From the NCBI RefSeq assembly GCF_900101435.1, contig NZ_FMZH01000005.1, positions 372,001 to 436,000 of the forward strand: a stretch of 64,000 nt of DNA. Reading direction: 5' to 3'. How positions within the stretch are numbered: position 1 is the first letter of the stretch; each line of letters starts with the position of its first letter. Positions 51,786 to 59,989 of the stretch are shown in pieces. The position numbers and the translations under genes are program-made. The DNA comes from Pedobacter soli. Lineage in GTDB: Bacteria > Bacteroidota > Bacteroidia > Sphingobacteriales > Sphingobacteriaceae. Under the pieces are notes generated by a model. The model worked only from the letters and a program-made list of their open reading frames with translations. It had not been told where the DNA came from and searched no databases.

Positions 51786-52688
51786 ATGGTTAATTTGGAA
51801 TGGTACAGAAGCTTTAAGGCCATATATAAAACGGGTACTTTAACTGGCGCAGCCGAAAATCTCTTTATCTCGCAGCCAGGAGTAAGTTTACACCTCAGTT
51901 CGTTGGAGAGTTATGTAGGCTACAAATTATTTGAACGCACAGGCCGCAAAATGATTCCGACAGAAAAAGGAAAAGTACTTTATAATTTTATTGTAGAACC
52001 ACTGGCCAAGCTCGAAGATGCTGAAAAGCATTTTCAGAAAAGTACGGAGAAACATACCCCAACCATTAGTGTAGGCATGTGTTTTGAAACCTTCCAGATT
52101 ACGCTCGAGCAATACATTTCTACACTACCTTTTAATGTAATTATCCGCTTTGGCGAATACCCTGAAATGCTCGATCAATTGGACAAGGGTATTTTAGACC
52201 TGATTATTACGCCACAGAAAGGTAATTCTCCCAATGTAGAACACGAAGCCTTTTCATCAGAAACCATTGTATTGGTAGGCGGGATCGAAACCGATGGAGC
52301 GGCTTTTAATGCACTGGCCAAAAAGAATGATTTGGAAGGCATGGAAGACTGGCTGAAACAACAGAAATGGTACGGCACCGCTGGCGATATGGAGCACTTG
52401 CTACGTTTCTGGCAGCTTAATTTTGGTAAGCATGCCGATTTCCGCCCGAATTATATTGTACCAAACTTAAACTCCATTGTTCGCTGCTTATCAGGCGGCA
52501 AGGGTCTCGCCATTATTCCCGATTTTTTGTGCAAAAAAGAAGTTGAAGAACAGAAAATAAAAGTGATTTGGGAAGGCAGCAGTAAACTGAAAAACACTTT
52601 ATATTTTGGCTGCCGCAAAAACACCCAATATGCCCAGGAAATTGGAGTAATTAAAAAATTGTTTAAAGAAGTGATGGTGAGTTTATAA
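51786..52688 (+). CDS. LysR-family regulator, divergent from mdaB-ygiN
   Basis: The ATG at MVNLEWYRSF gives 300 residues; nine upstream codons are open. The N-terminal winged helix has GTLTGAAENLFISQPGVSLH as its helix-turn-helix, and the effector domain (about 92-295) contains ISVGMCFETFQ and GGKGLAIIPDFLC. LysR genes usually control the divergent neighbour, here the quinone redox pair, perhaps sensing a quinone or electrophile. It ends at a bidirectional terminator. Confidence 0.9.
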   Translation: MVNLEWYRSFKAIYKTGTLTGAAENLFISQPGVSLHLSSLESYVGYKLFERTGRKMIPTEKGKVLYNFIVEPLAKLEDAEKHFQKSTEKHTPTISVGMCFETFQITLEQYISTLPFNVIIRFGEYPEMLDQLDKGILDLIITPQKGNSPNVEHEAFSSETIVLVGGIETDGAAFNALAKKNDLEGMEDWLKQQKWYGTAGDMEHLLRFWQLNFGKHADFRPNYIVPNLNSIVRCLSGGKGLAIIPDFLCKKEVEEQKIKVIWEGSSKLKNTLYFGCRKNTQYAQEIGVIKKLFKEVMVSL

Positions 52689-52690
52689 TT

Positions 52691-52725
52691 AAAAAAGGGT
52701 TGCCACTTAGCGGCAACCGTTTTTT
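52691..52725. terminator. Bidirectional rho-independent terminator between lysR and hutU
   Basis: GGTTGCC and GGCAACC form a perfect 7-bp stem around 7 nt, with an A run before and a T run after it, so it can end both the LysR message and the convergent hut message. Confidence 0.9.
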
Positions 52726-52730
52726 AGCTT

Positions 52731-54743
52731 TTATAAATCCAATCCTTCCAACAGCTTATCATCAACCAAATGCGGTAAGGTAATGTTTAAGGAAGGGCTA
52801 CGTTCCATTTCACGCTCAATGGCAAAACGGGCTTCTTTATTGCGCGCCCAGCTTCTTCTGGCGATGCCGTTATTTACATCGTAAAAAAGCATTTGCTGTA
52901 ATTTTTCACCGGCTTCGCGGGTGCCGTCAAGTACCATCCCAAAACCGCCATTTATTACTTCTCCCCAGCCTACGCCCCCACCATTGTGGATTGAAACCCA
53001 GGTAGCCCCTCTAAAGCTATCGCCAATTACATTATGAATGGCCATATCGGCTGTAAAACGGCTCCCATCGTAAATATTACTGGTTTCCCTGAATGGTGAA
53101 TCTGTTCCGCTTACATCGTGATGGTCTCTACCCAAAACGACCGGAGCCGATAACTCACCACTTTTAATGGCTTCGTTAAACCTTAAAGCAATTTTTGCCC
53201 TGCCTTCTGCATCAGCATATAAAATCCGGCTTTTCGAACCCACTACCAGCCTATTGGCTTTTGCGGCTGTAATCCAGTTAATGTTATCCTGCACCTGCTG
53301 TTCAATTTCAACCGGCGCCTGCAGCTTAATCTCCTCCATCACCTCTTTGGCTATCCTGTCGGTAATATCAAGATCGTGTTCGTTACCTGAGGTGCATACC
53401 CACCTAAACGGACCAAAACCATAATCGAAACACATCGGGCCCAAAATATCTTCCACATACGACGGATACCTGAAATCAATCCCATTTGGTGCCATAATCT
53501 CAGCTCCGGCACGACTACACTCTAAAAGAAAAGCATTACCATAATCAAAAAAGTAAGTGCCTTTTGCTGTGTGGCTGTTAATGCTGGCCGCATGGCATTT
53601 TAAGGAGTTCTGAACATAATTCTTAAACTCATCTGCCGCGTTGGCCATTAATGCATTGGCTTCATCAAAAGTTAAGCCTACGGGATAATAACCACCAGAA
53701 TAAGGATTATGCAGCGAAGTTTGATCGGAGCCAATGGTGACCTCAATATCCTCCTCATCAAAACGTTCCCAAACATCAACCACATTACCCAGATAAGCGA
53801 TCGATACGATTTCTTTTTTATCCTGCGCCAGTTTTACGCGATTTACCAGCTCATCCAAATTTTCAATCAGCTCATCTACCCAGCCTTGTTCTTTTCGTTT
53901 AAGCGCGGCATGCGGATTAACCTCGGCACAAACGGTTATACAACCTACAATATTTCCGGCCTTGGTTTGTGCGCCACTCATGCCGCCCAATCCGGCGGTT
54001 AAGAAGATTTTCCCGGCAGTATCTTTACCATAAAAACCCTTTTTCCTGAAGGCATTCATTAAAGTAATGGCTGTACCATGCACAATGCCCTGCGGCCCAA
54101 TGTACATATACGATCCGGCTGTCATTTGGCCATATTGTGTTACCCCAAGGGCATTAAATTTTTCAAAATCATGTGTTGAAGAATAATTGGGCACCATCAT
54201 CCCATTGGTAACCACCACGCGGGGAGCAGCTTCACCAGAGGGAAACAAGCCCTGCGGATGACCGCTATAAATGTTAAGGGTTTGCTTATCGGTCATGGTA
54301 GCCAGATACTGCAGGGTAAGCAGGTATTGCGCCCAGTTTTGGAAAACACTGCCATTGCCTCCATACGTAATCAATTCCTCCGGATGCTGCGCAATTGCCG
54401 GATCAAGATTATTCTGAATCATTAACATGATGGCCGCTGCATGAATAGTTTTGCAGGGATATTCGTTAATTGGCCTGGCATAAATAGCGTAATCGGGCAT
54501 AAAACGGTACATGTAAATATGTCCGTAGTTATCCAGCTCAGCTAAAAATTCTGGAGCCAGTTCACCATGCCATGCTGCCGGAAAGTAACGAAGGGCATTT
54601 TTTAAAGCCAGTTTTTTTTCAGCTGTATTTAAAACCGCTCTCCGAACCGGGGCATGGCTAAGTGCGGGGTTTCTGTTTTTTTTACCAGGTAATTCAGCCG
54701 GGATACCCGCTAATATTTCTGCTGCAAAATTCATATGCTTCAA
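52731..54743 (-). CDS. hutU: Urocanate hydratase, long form
   Basis: A 670-residue urocanase that turns urocanate into imidazolonepropionate with NAD as a covalent-type electrophile. It is longer than the ~555-residue proteobacterial enzyme and close to the eukaryotic UROC1 length. Marks are TYGGNGSVFQNWAQY, GQMTAGSYMYIGPQGIVHG, TAGLGGMSGAQTKAGNIVGC with the glycine-rich NAD loop, and LGRDHHDVSGTDSPFRETSN. It follows hutH by 10 bp on the same strand. The remaining pathway genes hutI and hutG or ftcD are not in the window, so the hut set is split. Confidence 0.95.
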   Translation of the reverse strand: MKHMNFAAEILAGIPAELPGKKNRNPALSHAPVRRAVLNTAEKKLALKNALRYFPAAWHGELAPEFLAELDNYGHIYMYRFMPDYAIYARPINEYPCKTIHAAAIMLMIQNNLDPAIAQHPEELITYGGNGSVFQNWAQYLLTLQYLATMTDKQTLNIYSGHPQGLFPSGEAAPRVVVTNGMMVPNYSSTHDFEKFNALGVTQYGQMTAGSYMYIGPQGIVHGTAITLMNAFRKKGFYGKDTAGKIFLTAGLGGMSGAQTKAGNIVGCITVCAEVNPHAALKRKEQGWVDELIENLDELVNRVKLAQDKKEIVSIAYLGNVVDVWERFDEEDIEVTIGSDQTSLHNPYSGGYYPVGLTFDEANALMANAADEFKNYVQNSLKCHAASINSHTAKGTYFFDYGNAFLLECSRAGAEIMAPNGIDFRYPSYVEDILGPMCFDYGFGPFRWVCTSGNEHDLDITDRIAKEVMEEIKLQAPVEIEQQVQDNINWITAAKANRLVVGSKSRILYADAEGRAKIALRFNEAIKSGELSAPVVLGRDHHDVSGTDSPFRETSNIYDGSRFTADMAIHNVIGDSFRGATWVSIHNGGGVGWGEVINGGFGMVLDGTREAGEKLQQMLFYDVNNGIARRSWARNKEARFAIEREMERSPSLNITLPHLVDDKLLEGLDL

Positions 54744-54753
54744 GCTAAAATTT

Positions 54754-56289
54754 TTAATGAAGTGTTTTTTCTGCCTCTTTGGCTACCGATACTACCTTAC
54801 CTGATTTTACCAGGTTTATAGCAGTTTCCATACTATTGTACATAATCTGATCTTCTTCAATATGATCGATCTCCGTGCGTACAAAGTTGTGTACCGCAGT
54901 CAGGATTTTGCCAGGCTTTAAGGGCGCATGATAATCAACGGCCTGTGCCGCGCAGAAAAGCTCAATGCCCAGTATTTTTTCTACATTTTCGATTACCTGT
55001 AAAGCTTTTCGTGCACCGATAGAGCCCATACTCACATGATCTTCCTGGCCTAAAGAGGTAGGAATGCTATCGGCACTTGCCGGAAAGCAAAGTCCCTTAT
55101 TCTCGCTGGCCAATGCCGCCGAGGTGTACTGCACAATCATAAAACCAGAATTTAAGCCGGTTTCGCGCATCAGCAACTTGGGTACACCAGGCGTATTTCC
55201 TTCCAATGAAAGGTAAATCCGCCTGTCGCTGATATTGCCAATTTCGGATGCCGCTAAACAGGCGTAATCCAGAGGCAGCGCTAAAGGCTGTCCGTGGAAA
55301 TTCCCGCCACTAATGGTCAGCTCATCGTTAAAGATTACCGGATTATCGGTTACCGAATTTAATTCTATTTCTACTGCTTCTTTTAAGTGTAACCAGGCAG
55401 TACGCGAAGCACCGTGAACCTGTGGAATGCACCTGAGCGAGTAAGGATCCTGCACTTTAGCGCAATCTTGGTGCGAAGGCATAATTTCTGATCTCTGCAA
55501 GAATTTGCTGATTTGAGCGGCCACCGCGATGTTTGCCGGGTAAGGCCTTAACTGATGTAATTTGGGGTGGAAAGGCTTTTCAGAGCCCATCAACCCTTCA
55601 ATCATCATCGCCGAAATAATATCAGCAGCTTGAAGTACATTTTCAAGACGGGAAACCACTTTAACGGCGTGCGCAGCTATAAACTGCGTACCATTGATTA
55701 GTGCCAGCCCTTCTTTTGGCCCTAATTGCAAGGCATCCAGATCATGATCTTTTAACAATTTTTCTGTTGAGATCATTTCGCCGTTATAATGCACTTTTCC
55801 TAGACCAATTAAAGGCAGAAAAAGATGCGATAATGGAGCCAAATCTCCTGACGCCCCAACCGAACCCTGTTTCGGAACCACTGGCGTGGCACCAACTTCT
55901 AAAAACCAGATCATCCGGTCAAGCGTTTCGATCCGGATACCGGAATAACCCTGTGCCAGCGACTGCAGTTTCAATACCAGCATCAGCCTGGATATTTCGG
56001 TATCAATAGGCTCGCCCACACCCACGGCATGACTCTTCAGGATATTTTCCTGTAGCTTGCGGGTATCTGCAGCTGAAATCATCGAGGTACATAGCGGACC
56101 AAAACCAGTATTAATGCCGTAAACAGGCTTTCCTGACAGTGCAATCCGCTCTACCACTTTACTGCTTTCAATCACTTTATCCCGTATTTCAGGACTCAGC
56201 ATGCCCTTTATTTCACCATTGCTGATGGCCAGGGCAATATTGGCGGTTAAATGATCTGTTCCGTAATTAAAAATCTGTTGCTCGCTCAT
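54754..56289 (-). CDS. hutH: Histidine ammonia-lyase
   Basis: The likely start is MSEQQIFNYG (511 residues); an upstream TT-rich MFKTFSN extension is open but improbable. The enzyme removes ammonia from histidine to give urocanate. The MIO prosthetic group forms from Ala-Ser-Gly in GSVGASGDLAPLSHL, and NTGFGPLCTSMIS, YSLRCIPQVHGASR and GNFHGQPLALPLDYAC are active-site segments, all intact. It is first in the hutHU pair, divergent from a LysR gene. Confidence 0.95.
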   Translation of the reverse strand: MSEQQIFNYGTDHLTANIALAISNGEIKGMLSPEIRDKVIESSKVVERIALSGKPVYGINTGFGPLCTSMISAADTRKLQENILKSHAVGVGEPIDTEISRLMLVLKLQSLAQGYSGIRIETLDRMIWFLEVGATPVVPKQGSVGASGDLAPLSHLFLPLIGLGKVHYNGEMISTEKLLKDHDLDALQLGPKEGLALINGTQFIAAHAVKVVSRLENVLQAADIISAMMIEGLMGSEKPFHPKLHQLRPYPANIAVAAQISKFLQRSEIMPSHQDCAKVQDPYSLRCIPQVHGASRTAWLHLKEAVEIELNSVTDNPVIFNDELTISGGNFHGQPLALPLDYACLAASEIGNISDRRIYLSLEGNTPGVPKLLMRETGLNSGFMIVQYTSAALASENKGLCFPASADSIPTSLGQEDHVSMGSIGARKALQVIENVEKILGIELFCAAQAVDYHAPLKPGKILTAVHNFVRTEIDHIEEDQIMYNSMETAINLVKSGKVVSVAKEAEKTLH

Positions 56290-56307
56290 GTTAGAAAAGG
56301 TTTTAAA

Positions 56308-56339
56308 CAAAAATAACAGCTATATTTGATACCTATAAA
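56308..56339 (-). promoter_or_regulatory. Promoter of hutHU
   Basis: On the minus strand TATTTTTG (56315-56308) is a perfect -7 box and TTTA (56339-56336) is a near -33 box 20 nt away, 19 nt upstream of the hutH ATG. A TATATTTG on the plus strand (56321-56328) is the corresponding -7 candidate for the lysR gene. Confidence 0.55.
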
Positions 56340-56344
56340 TACCA

Positions 56345-56362
56345 ATTACATCATCATGTAAT
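56345..56362. promoter_or_regulatory. Inverted repeat ATTACAT-CATC-ATGTAAT in the hutH-lysR intergenic region
   Basis: Seven-bp perfect arms in the 77-bp shared promoter region, 4 bp before the LysR ATG and just upstream of the hutH -33 box. It is a candidate LysR binding site (partial T-N11-A geometry), not proven. Confidence 0.5.
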
Positions 56363-56366
56363 AACT

Positions 56367-57260
56367 ATGAGTTATCAAATAGAGCTTAGGCATTTTAAAT
56401 ATTTCCAGGTATTGGCAGAAGAACTTAAGTTCAGAAAAGCTGCCGACAGGCTTTTTATTTCGCAGCCGGGCCTTAGCCGGCAGATTAAACAGATGGAAGA
56501 AATTTTTAATGCCCAGCTGTTCGACCGGACCAAAAAAAAGGTAACGCTTACCGAAGCCGGAATATACCTCAAAACGGAAGTCGATTTTCTGTTTAGCCAT
56601 ATCGAGAATATCAAAAAGCAGCTCAACGACATCAATGAAGGCAAACAGGGCGAACTCCGCATTGGTTTCCTGGGCTCAGCAGCGCAAAAAATTGTTCCGG
56701 AGTTAATTTTCAGGCTGAATAAAGATTTTCCTGAAATTAGAACCAACCTGGATGAGATGACCAACAAACTGCAGATTGAATTACTCGAAAAAGATATGCT
56801 TGATGTTGGTTTTGTGCGGATAAATCAGTTTAAGGAGGGTATTTCTAAACACATCGTGCATCGCGATACTTTCTCGCTTGTACTACCGCGAAACCATCCG
56901 CTTAAAACAGCCAGCTTTGAAGCAGTTAAAAAACTGGGCGACTCACCTTTTATCTTTTTCTCGAGCGATGATAGCCCCTTTTATTACGACCTGATTATGA
57001 GTATTTGTGAAGACCATGGTTTCAGGCCGAAAACTTTTCATAAATCGGTTAATGCTTTAACCATTTACAAACTGGTAGAGGAAGGCCTGGGCATTGCCAT
57101 TGTACCTACTGCATTAAAATACGGCTACAAGGAAAATGTAAAATTCGTAGAACTTAAACACATCCCGCAGCGCACTGAACTTTATATGATCTGGAAAGAT
57201 GCGAACAGGAACCCGGCCTTGAAAAATGTGATTGATTTGTTATTGAAGGAGGCAGAATGA
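56367..57260 (+). CDS. LysR-family regulator, divergent from hutHU
   Basis: A 297-residue LysR protein: helix-turn-helix KAADRLFISQPGLSRQIKQM (about 22-41) and an effector domain with LRIGFLGSAAQK (beta1), VHRDTFSLVLPRNHPL and EGLGIAIVPTALKYG. The arrangement suggests control of hut genes by histidine or urocanate, in contrast to the HutC/GntR regulator of Proteobacteria. Convergent with the small gene at 57301. Confidence 0.9.
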   Translation: MSYQIELRHFKYFQVLAEELKFRKAADRLFISQPGLSRQIKQMEEIFNAQLFDRTKKKVTLTEAGIYLKTEVDFLFSHIENIKKQLNDINEGKQGELRIGFLGSAAQKIVPELIFRLNKDFPEIRTNLDEMTNKLQIELLEKDMLDVGFVRINQFKEGISKHIVHRDTFSLVLPRNHPLKTASFEAVKKLGDSPFIFFSSDDSPFYYDLIMSICEDHGFRPKTFHKSVNALTIYKLVEEGLGIAIVPTALKYGYKENVKFVELKHIPQRTELYMIWKDANRNPALKNVIDLLLKEAE

Positions 57261-57300
57261 TTTAACTTTTACCTGATGCAATTAGCTAGCCTGCTTTCAA

Positions 57301-57762
57301 CTACTTCTCTAATAAAATTTTATGTTTTAACATTACTCTTTTTAAACCTAAGCCTTCTCTACTGTATACAAGTTTCATTTGTTTAAATTGTCCACCTTCA
57401 TCAAAAGTCATCCAAATAAAACTATTACGTAAATCCAGATTTTTTGTTTCAACGAGTGTTGGAAGATAAGGTTTTAACAAGCTAAACATCCGGGTAATAA
57501 GCTCGTTGTCATAAGCACGATAAATTCTAAATTTTTCGGTATTAAACATCAGAAATATTTGGAATAATATTTTATAAAACCAGGTTTTCCGGCTTAATTC
57601 ATATTGCACTGGTTTGTTAAAATAGGTAAACAGTTTATGTTCATTCCAGCCCCGATGATATGAAATAATGATGTCATCAATTGAGTTAATGGCAATTTTT
57701 TCTTTTAATAAAAATGTTTCAATAATCAGGTCATTATTTTCCAGATAGATTTTATAAAACAT
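57301..57762 (-). CDS. Hypothetical protein with one amphipathic/membrane segment
   Basis: 153 residues from the ATG at MFYKIYLENN; the frame opens two codons earlier with TTG. It is rich in Phe, Lys, Ile and Tyr, with a hydrophobic KILFQIFLMF segment near 70. I recognise no family. A possible distant likeness to PH-like domains (early strands YKIYLENNDLIIETF) is only a guess. It is last in an A+T-rich same-strand series that starts with the DUF4280 gene. The next gene upstream on the strand is a two-helix protein, 51 bp away. Confidence 0.5.
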   Translation of the reverse strand: MFYKIYLENNDLIIETFLLKEKIAINSIDDIIISYHRGWNEHKLFTYFNKPVQYELSRKTWFYKILFQIFLMFNTEKFRIYRAYDNELITRMFSLLKPYLPTLVETKNLDLRNSFIWMTFDEGGQFKQMKLVYSREGLGLKRVMLKHKILLEK

Positions 57763-57813
57763 GTTCAACTATAAATCATTTATTAGAAATAGGAGCACCG
57801 TACTACAAACTCA

Positions 57814-58302
57814 TTATTTACACTTAAGCATTGCTACATAATGAATAATTTCTTCAATAGATTTATCATACCCGCCGATATATATTTTCTTCACTTCGCC
57901 ATGATAGATAAATCTTAAATGTGTAGCAGTAAACATTGCTCGTTCATTATCAAACTCTTCGGAACAAGTAAGATCAAGCATTTCAGCCCATAGATACTGA
58001 TGATCTTTTTCTTTAAGGCCTACATGGTTGATAATTATTACCGGTTTCTTTTTAAAGGTATATTTATATCTCCAAAGATATCCGACTGCACTAATCATAA
58101 GTGTTAAAAAAAACACCATTAACGTAACCTTATCTATAAAAAATAAGATTGCTGAAAGTAACAAAACAAAAACTGCAGTACATCCCAAATTACTATGTAC
58201 CTCAAATAGTTTTAGGGAATCGTTTATCGTAGTTAAACTAAATTTAGGTGAAGTCTTTATTTCTAATTCGTTTTCCAGATATCCATTACCAGTTTTTTCC
58301 AT
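57814..58302 (-). CDS. Two-helix membrane protein with a PH-like C-terminal domain, unrecognised
   Basis: A 162-residue protein. A polar N-terminal ~35 residues precede two membrane helices (CTAVFVLLLSAILFFID and KVTLMVFFLTLMISAVGYLW), then a ~75-residue soluble domain (KKKPVIIINHVGLKEKDHQY, LRFIYHGEVKKIYIGGYD) that looks like a bacterial PH-type fold. No family is named. In T6SS-type clusters such small membrane proteins often serve as immunity, which would fit the A+T-rich composition and place, but is inference. Confidence 0.5.
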   Translation of the reverse strand: MEKTGNGYLENELEIKTSPKFSLTTINDSLKLFEVHSNLGCTAVFVLLLSAILFFIDKVTLMVFFLTLMISAVGYLWRYKYTFKKKPVIIINHVGLKEKDHQYLWAEMLDLTCSEEFDNERAMFTATHLRFIYHGEVKKIYIGGYDKSIEEIIHYVAMLKCK

Positions 58303-58327
58303 AATGCATTATTAAAACCAATTTTAC

Positions 58328-58424
58328 CTACTTTCGCTGGTACTCTTTCCATTCCCCATAGCCTTTAACCCGAGAAAAGAAAAGAAAGATTAAATGCCAA
58401 ACAGATGTTAAAAACAATATCTGA
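58328..58424 (-). pseudogene. Possible C-terminal remnant of a membrane protein
   Basis: In the 122-bp gap below the 258-residue gene a frame that overlaps that gene ends with a natural-looking stretch: TSVWHLIFLFFSRVKGYGEW and KEYQRK before its stop. Upstream its sequence becomes Ser/Lys-rich and unlike a protein. It may be the tail of a small membrane protein lost by deletion, or chance. No start is credible. Confidence 0.2.
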
Positions 58425-59201
58425 TTAAAGCACAATGGATATTGGGGAACCTGCTGTTTTTTTATGGAATAATATATATTCGATAAACGCATCTTCTTCT
58501 TTTTCGTTGTCGATATATATACCAGGTGCCTCATTTGGCATTTGCAATCCAACAAATTTATTGTTGTTGTAAAAAACCAGTTGATATGTTTTTAAAGGGT
58601 GTAGCTTAACCAGGTTATGGGTAACACCGCTTAAATAAGATGCCTCCTGTTTTTTTCTTCTTTCACTATCCACATAAAGTGAAGTAAAAATATTCTCCTG
58701 CCGCTCACTTGTTAATTTCTGATAGGCACTTAAGTCATTATTTTTAAAGGCTTCAGTATACTTAATGTATTCTTTTTCTAATGTTTCTCTAAGAACAGCC
58801 CGATCAATTCTTTCTAGATCAACAGAATCAACATAAGATAAAGTATATGGAACATCTGCATTGAATATTTTCTTGTCGGTAAAAACCCCTGTTGTATGTG
58901 TTTTCAAGTCAGGTGTTTTATAATCCATAACTGCTTTACGCTCTTTAGGTGTGTTTTTTTCAAATTCCTCAATTTTCAAAATTACTTCAGCTCCAACCGG
59001 AAACTCCTGTCCTTCGTTTACCGACAACATTTTTAAGCTGATGTTTTGTTGTCCGCTTTTTGGAATAAAATTATTTACCGGTAACCGGAAAGAGGTTGCA
59101 CCAACTTTATAATGGAAATAAAATGGAATATCATTTACCAATAGCTCGAAATAACAGCCTCTGGCATCTATAAATAATTCGTAAATCGGCTTTACACCCA
59201 T
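58425..59201 (-). CDS. Hypothetical protein of the DUF4280 module, no signal peptide
   Basis: The ATG at MGVKPIYELF gives 258 residues; the open frame starts eight codons earlier with TTG. The first ~90 residues are beta-strand rich (CYFELLVNDIPFYFHYKVG, IPKSGQQNISLKML), a later helical region has ETLEKEYIKYTEAFKNNDLS, and the rest is again strand rich. The opening recalls lectin/beta-sandwich-like domains, but no family is named. It sits 23 bp after the lipoprotein gene, so the two are probably cotranscribed. It could be a second immunity-like or accessory factor. Confidence 0.55.
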   Translation of the reverse strand: MGVKPIYELFIDARGCYFELLVNDIPFYFHYKVGATSFRLPVNNFIPKSGQQNISLKMLSVNEGQEFPVGAEVILKIEEFEKNTPKERKAVMDYKTPDLKTHTTGVFTDKKIFNADVPYTLSYVDSVDLERIDRAVLRETLEKEYIKYTEAFKNNDLSAYQKLTSERQENIFTSLYVDSERRKKQEASYLSGVTHNLVKLHPLKTYQLVFYNNNKFVGLQMPNEAPGIYIDNEKEEDAFIEYILFHKKTAGSPISIVL

Positions 59202-59248
59202 TGAGTTTGTGTTAATTGTTATCAATCAATTTAGTTTGCGGGATAATA

Positions 59249-59989
59249 TTAATTCCCGAACTCTTTTAAGTATCCTTTTGTATCCGGATTGATATAGGCT
59301 ATCTTTAGAGTGAAGGAATTCAACTCATCAGCCTTTGAAAAATATAATTGTATTACTTTCTCTTTAGTGGTCCAAGTGTAGCTTGGTATTCCGTTAGATT
59401 GAGGATCTTGCTCAATTTTTGCATCCTTATTCTGCTTTTTTAATATCTCTAGTAACGCATAATATTCTTTTTCTCCGGAATTATGTAGATTATCTGTTTC
59501 AAGAATTATCCTGATCAATTTATTGGAGGGAGTAGAACTTGCATATAACCGACTAAACAGGATTTCTTTGGATTCCCAATAACCGAAGCCTCTTAGATCA
59601 GGATTTTTCATCCCCAATAGTGGTGCTCTTCTTTCCGCAAAATCTATATCACCATACTTTTCTCCGTTTTTTATGGTATAATTCGCAACATCCTTATATT
59701 GATCCAACAATCTCTTTTCGGTAATATTATATAAAGAGAACCATTTAATGTTTATTGGTTGAGCTTGGGTATTTGTATGCTTATTAGCCCCCATTTTGTT
59801 CTCCTTTACGTAGGCCAACTTAGAGAAGAACTTGTCAAGATCAAGTTTTTGAAAATTTACCTTAGCGAGATCAATTGGTTTCCCTCTTTCAAGAACTAAA
59901 TTACCTTCATCACTTTTGCAACTACTCATGCTAATTAAACATAAAACCGAGCATAATATTACTTTAAACTTATTTTGTCTTTTTTTCAT
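59249..59989 (-). CDS. Lipoprotein, candidate immunity or accessory factor of the DUF4280 module
   Basis: A 246-residue lipoprotein: signal with hydrophobic core FKVILCSVLCLISMSSC and lipobox cysteine near residue 25. The mature part has no recognised domain; it includes FGYWESKEILFSRLYASSTP and ends AYINPDTKGYLKEFGN. Its start lies 20 bp inside the end of the 925-residue gene, an overlap that couples translation, as expected for a toxin/antidote pair or for a chaperone. Being an envelope lipoprotein, it would meet an effector acting on periplasm or inner membrane. All of that is inference from context. Confidence 0.6.
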   Translation of the reverse strand: MKKRQNKFKVILCSVLCLISMSSCKSDEGNLVLERGKPIDLAKVNFQKLDLDKFFSKLAYVKENKMGANKHTNTQAQPINIKWFSLYNITEKRLLDQYKDVANYTIKNGEKYGDIDFAERRAPLLGMKNPDLRGFGYWESKEILFSRLYASSTPSNKLIRIILETDNLHNSGEKEYYALLEILKKQNKDAKIEQDPQSNGIPSYTWTTKEKVIQLYFSKADELNSFTLKIAYINPDTKGYLKEFGN

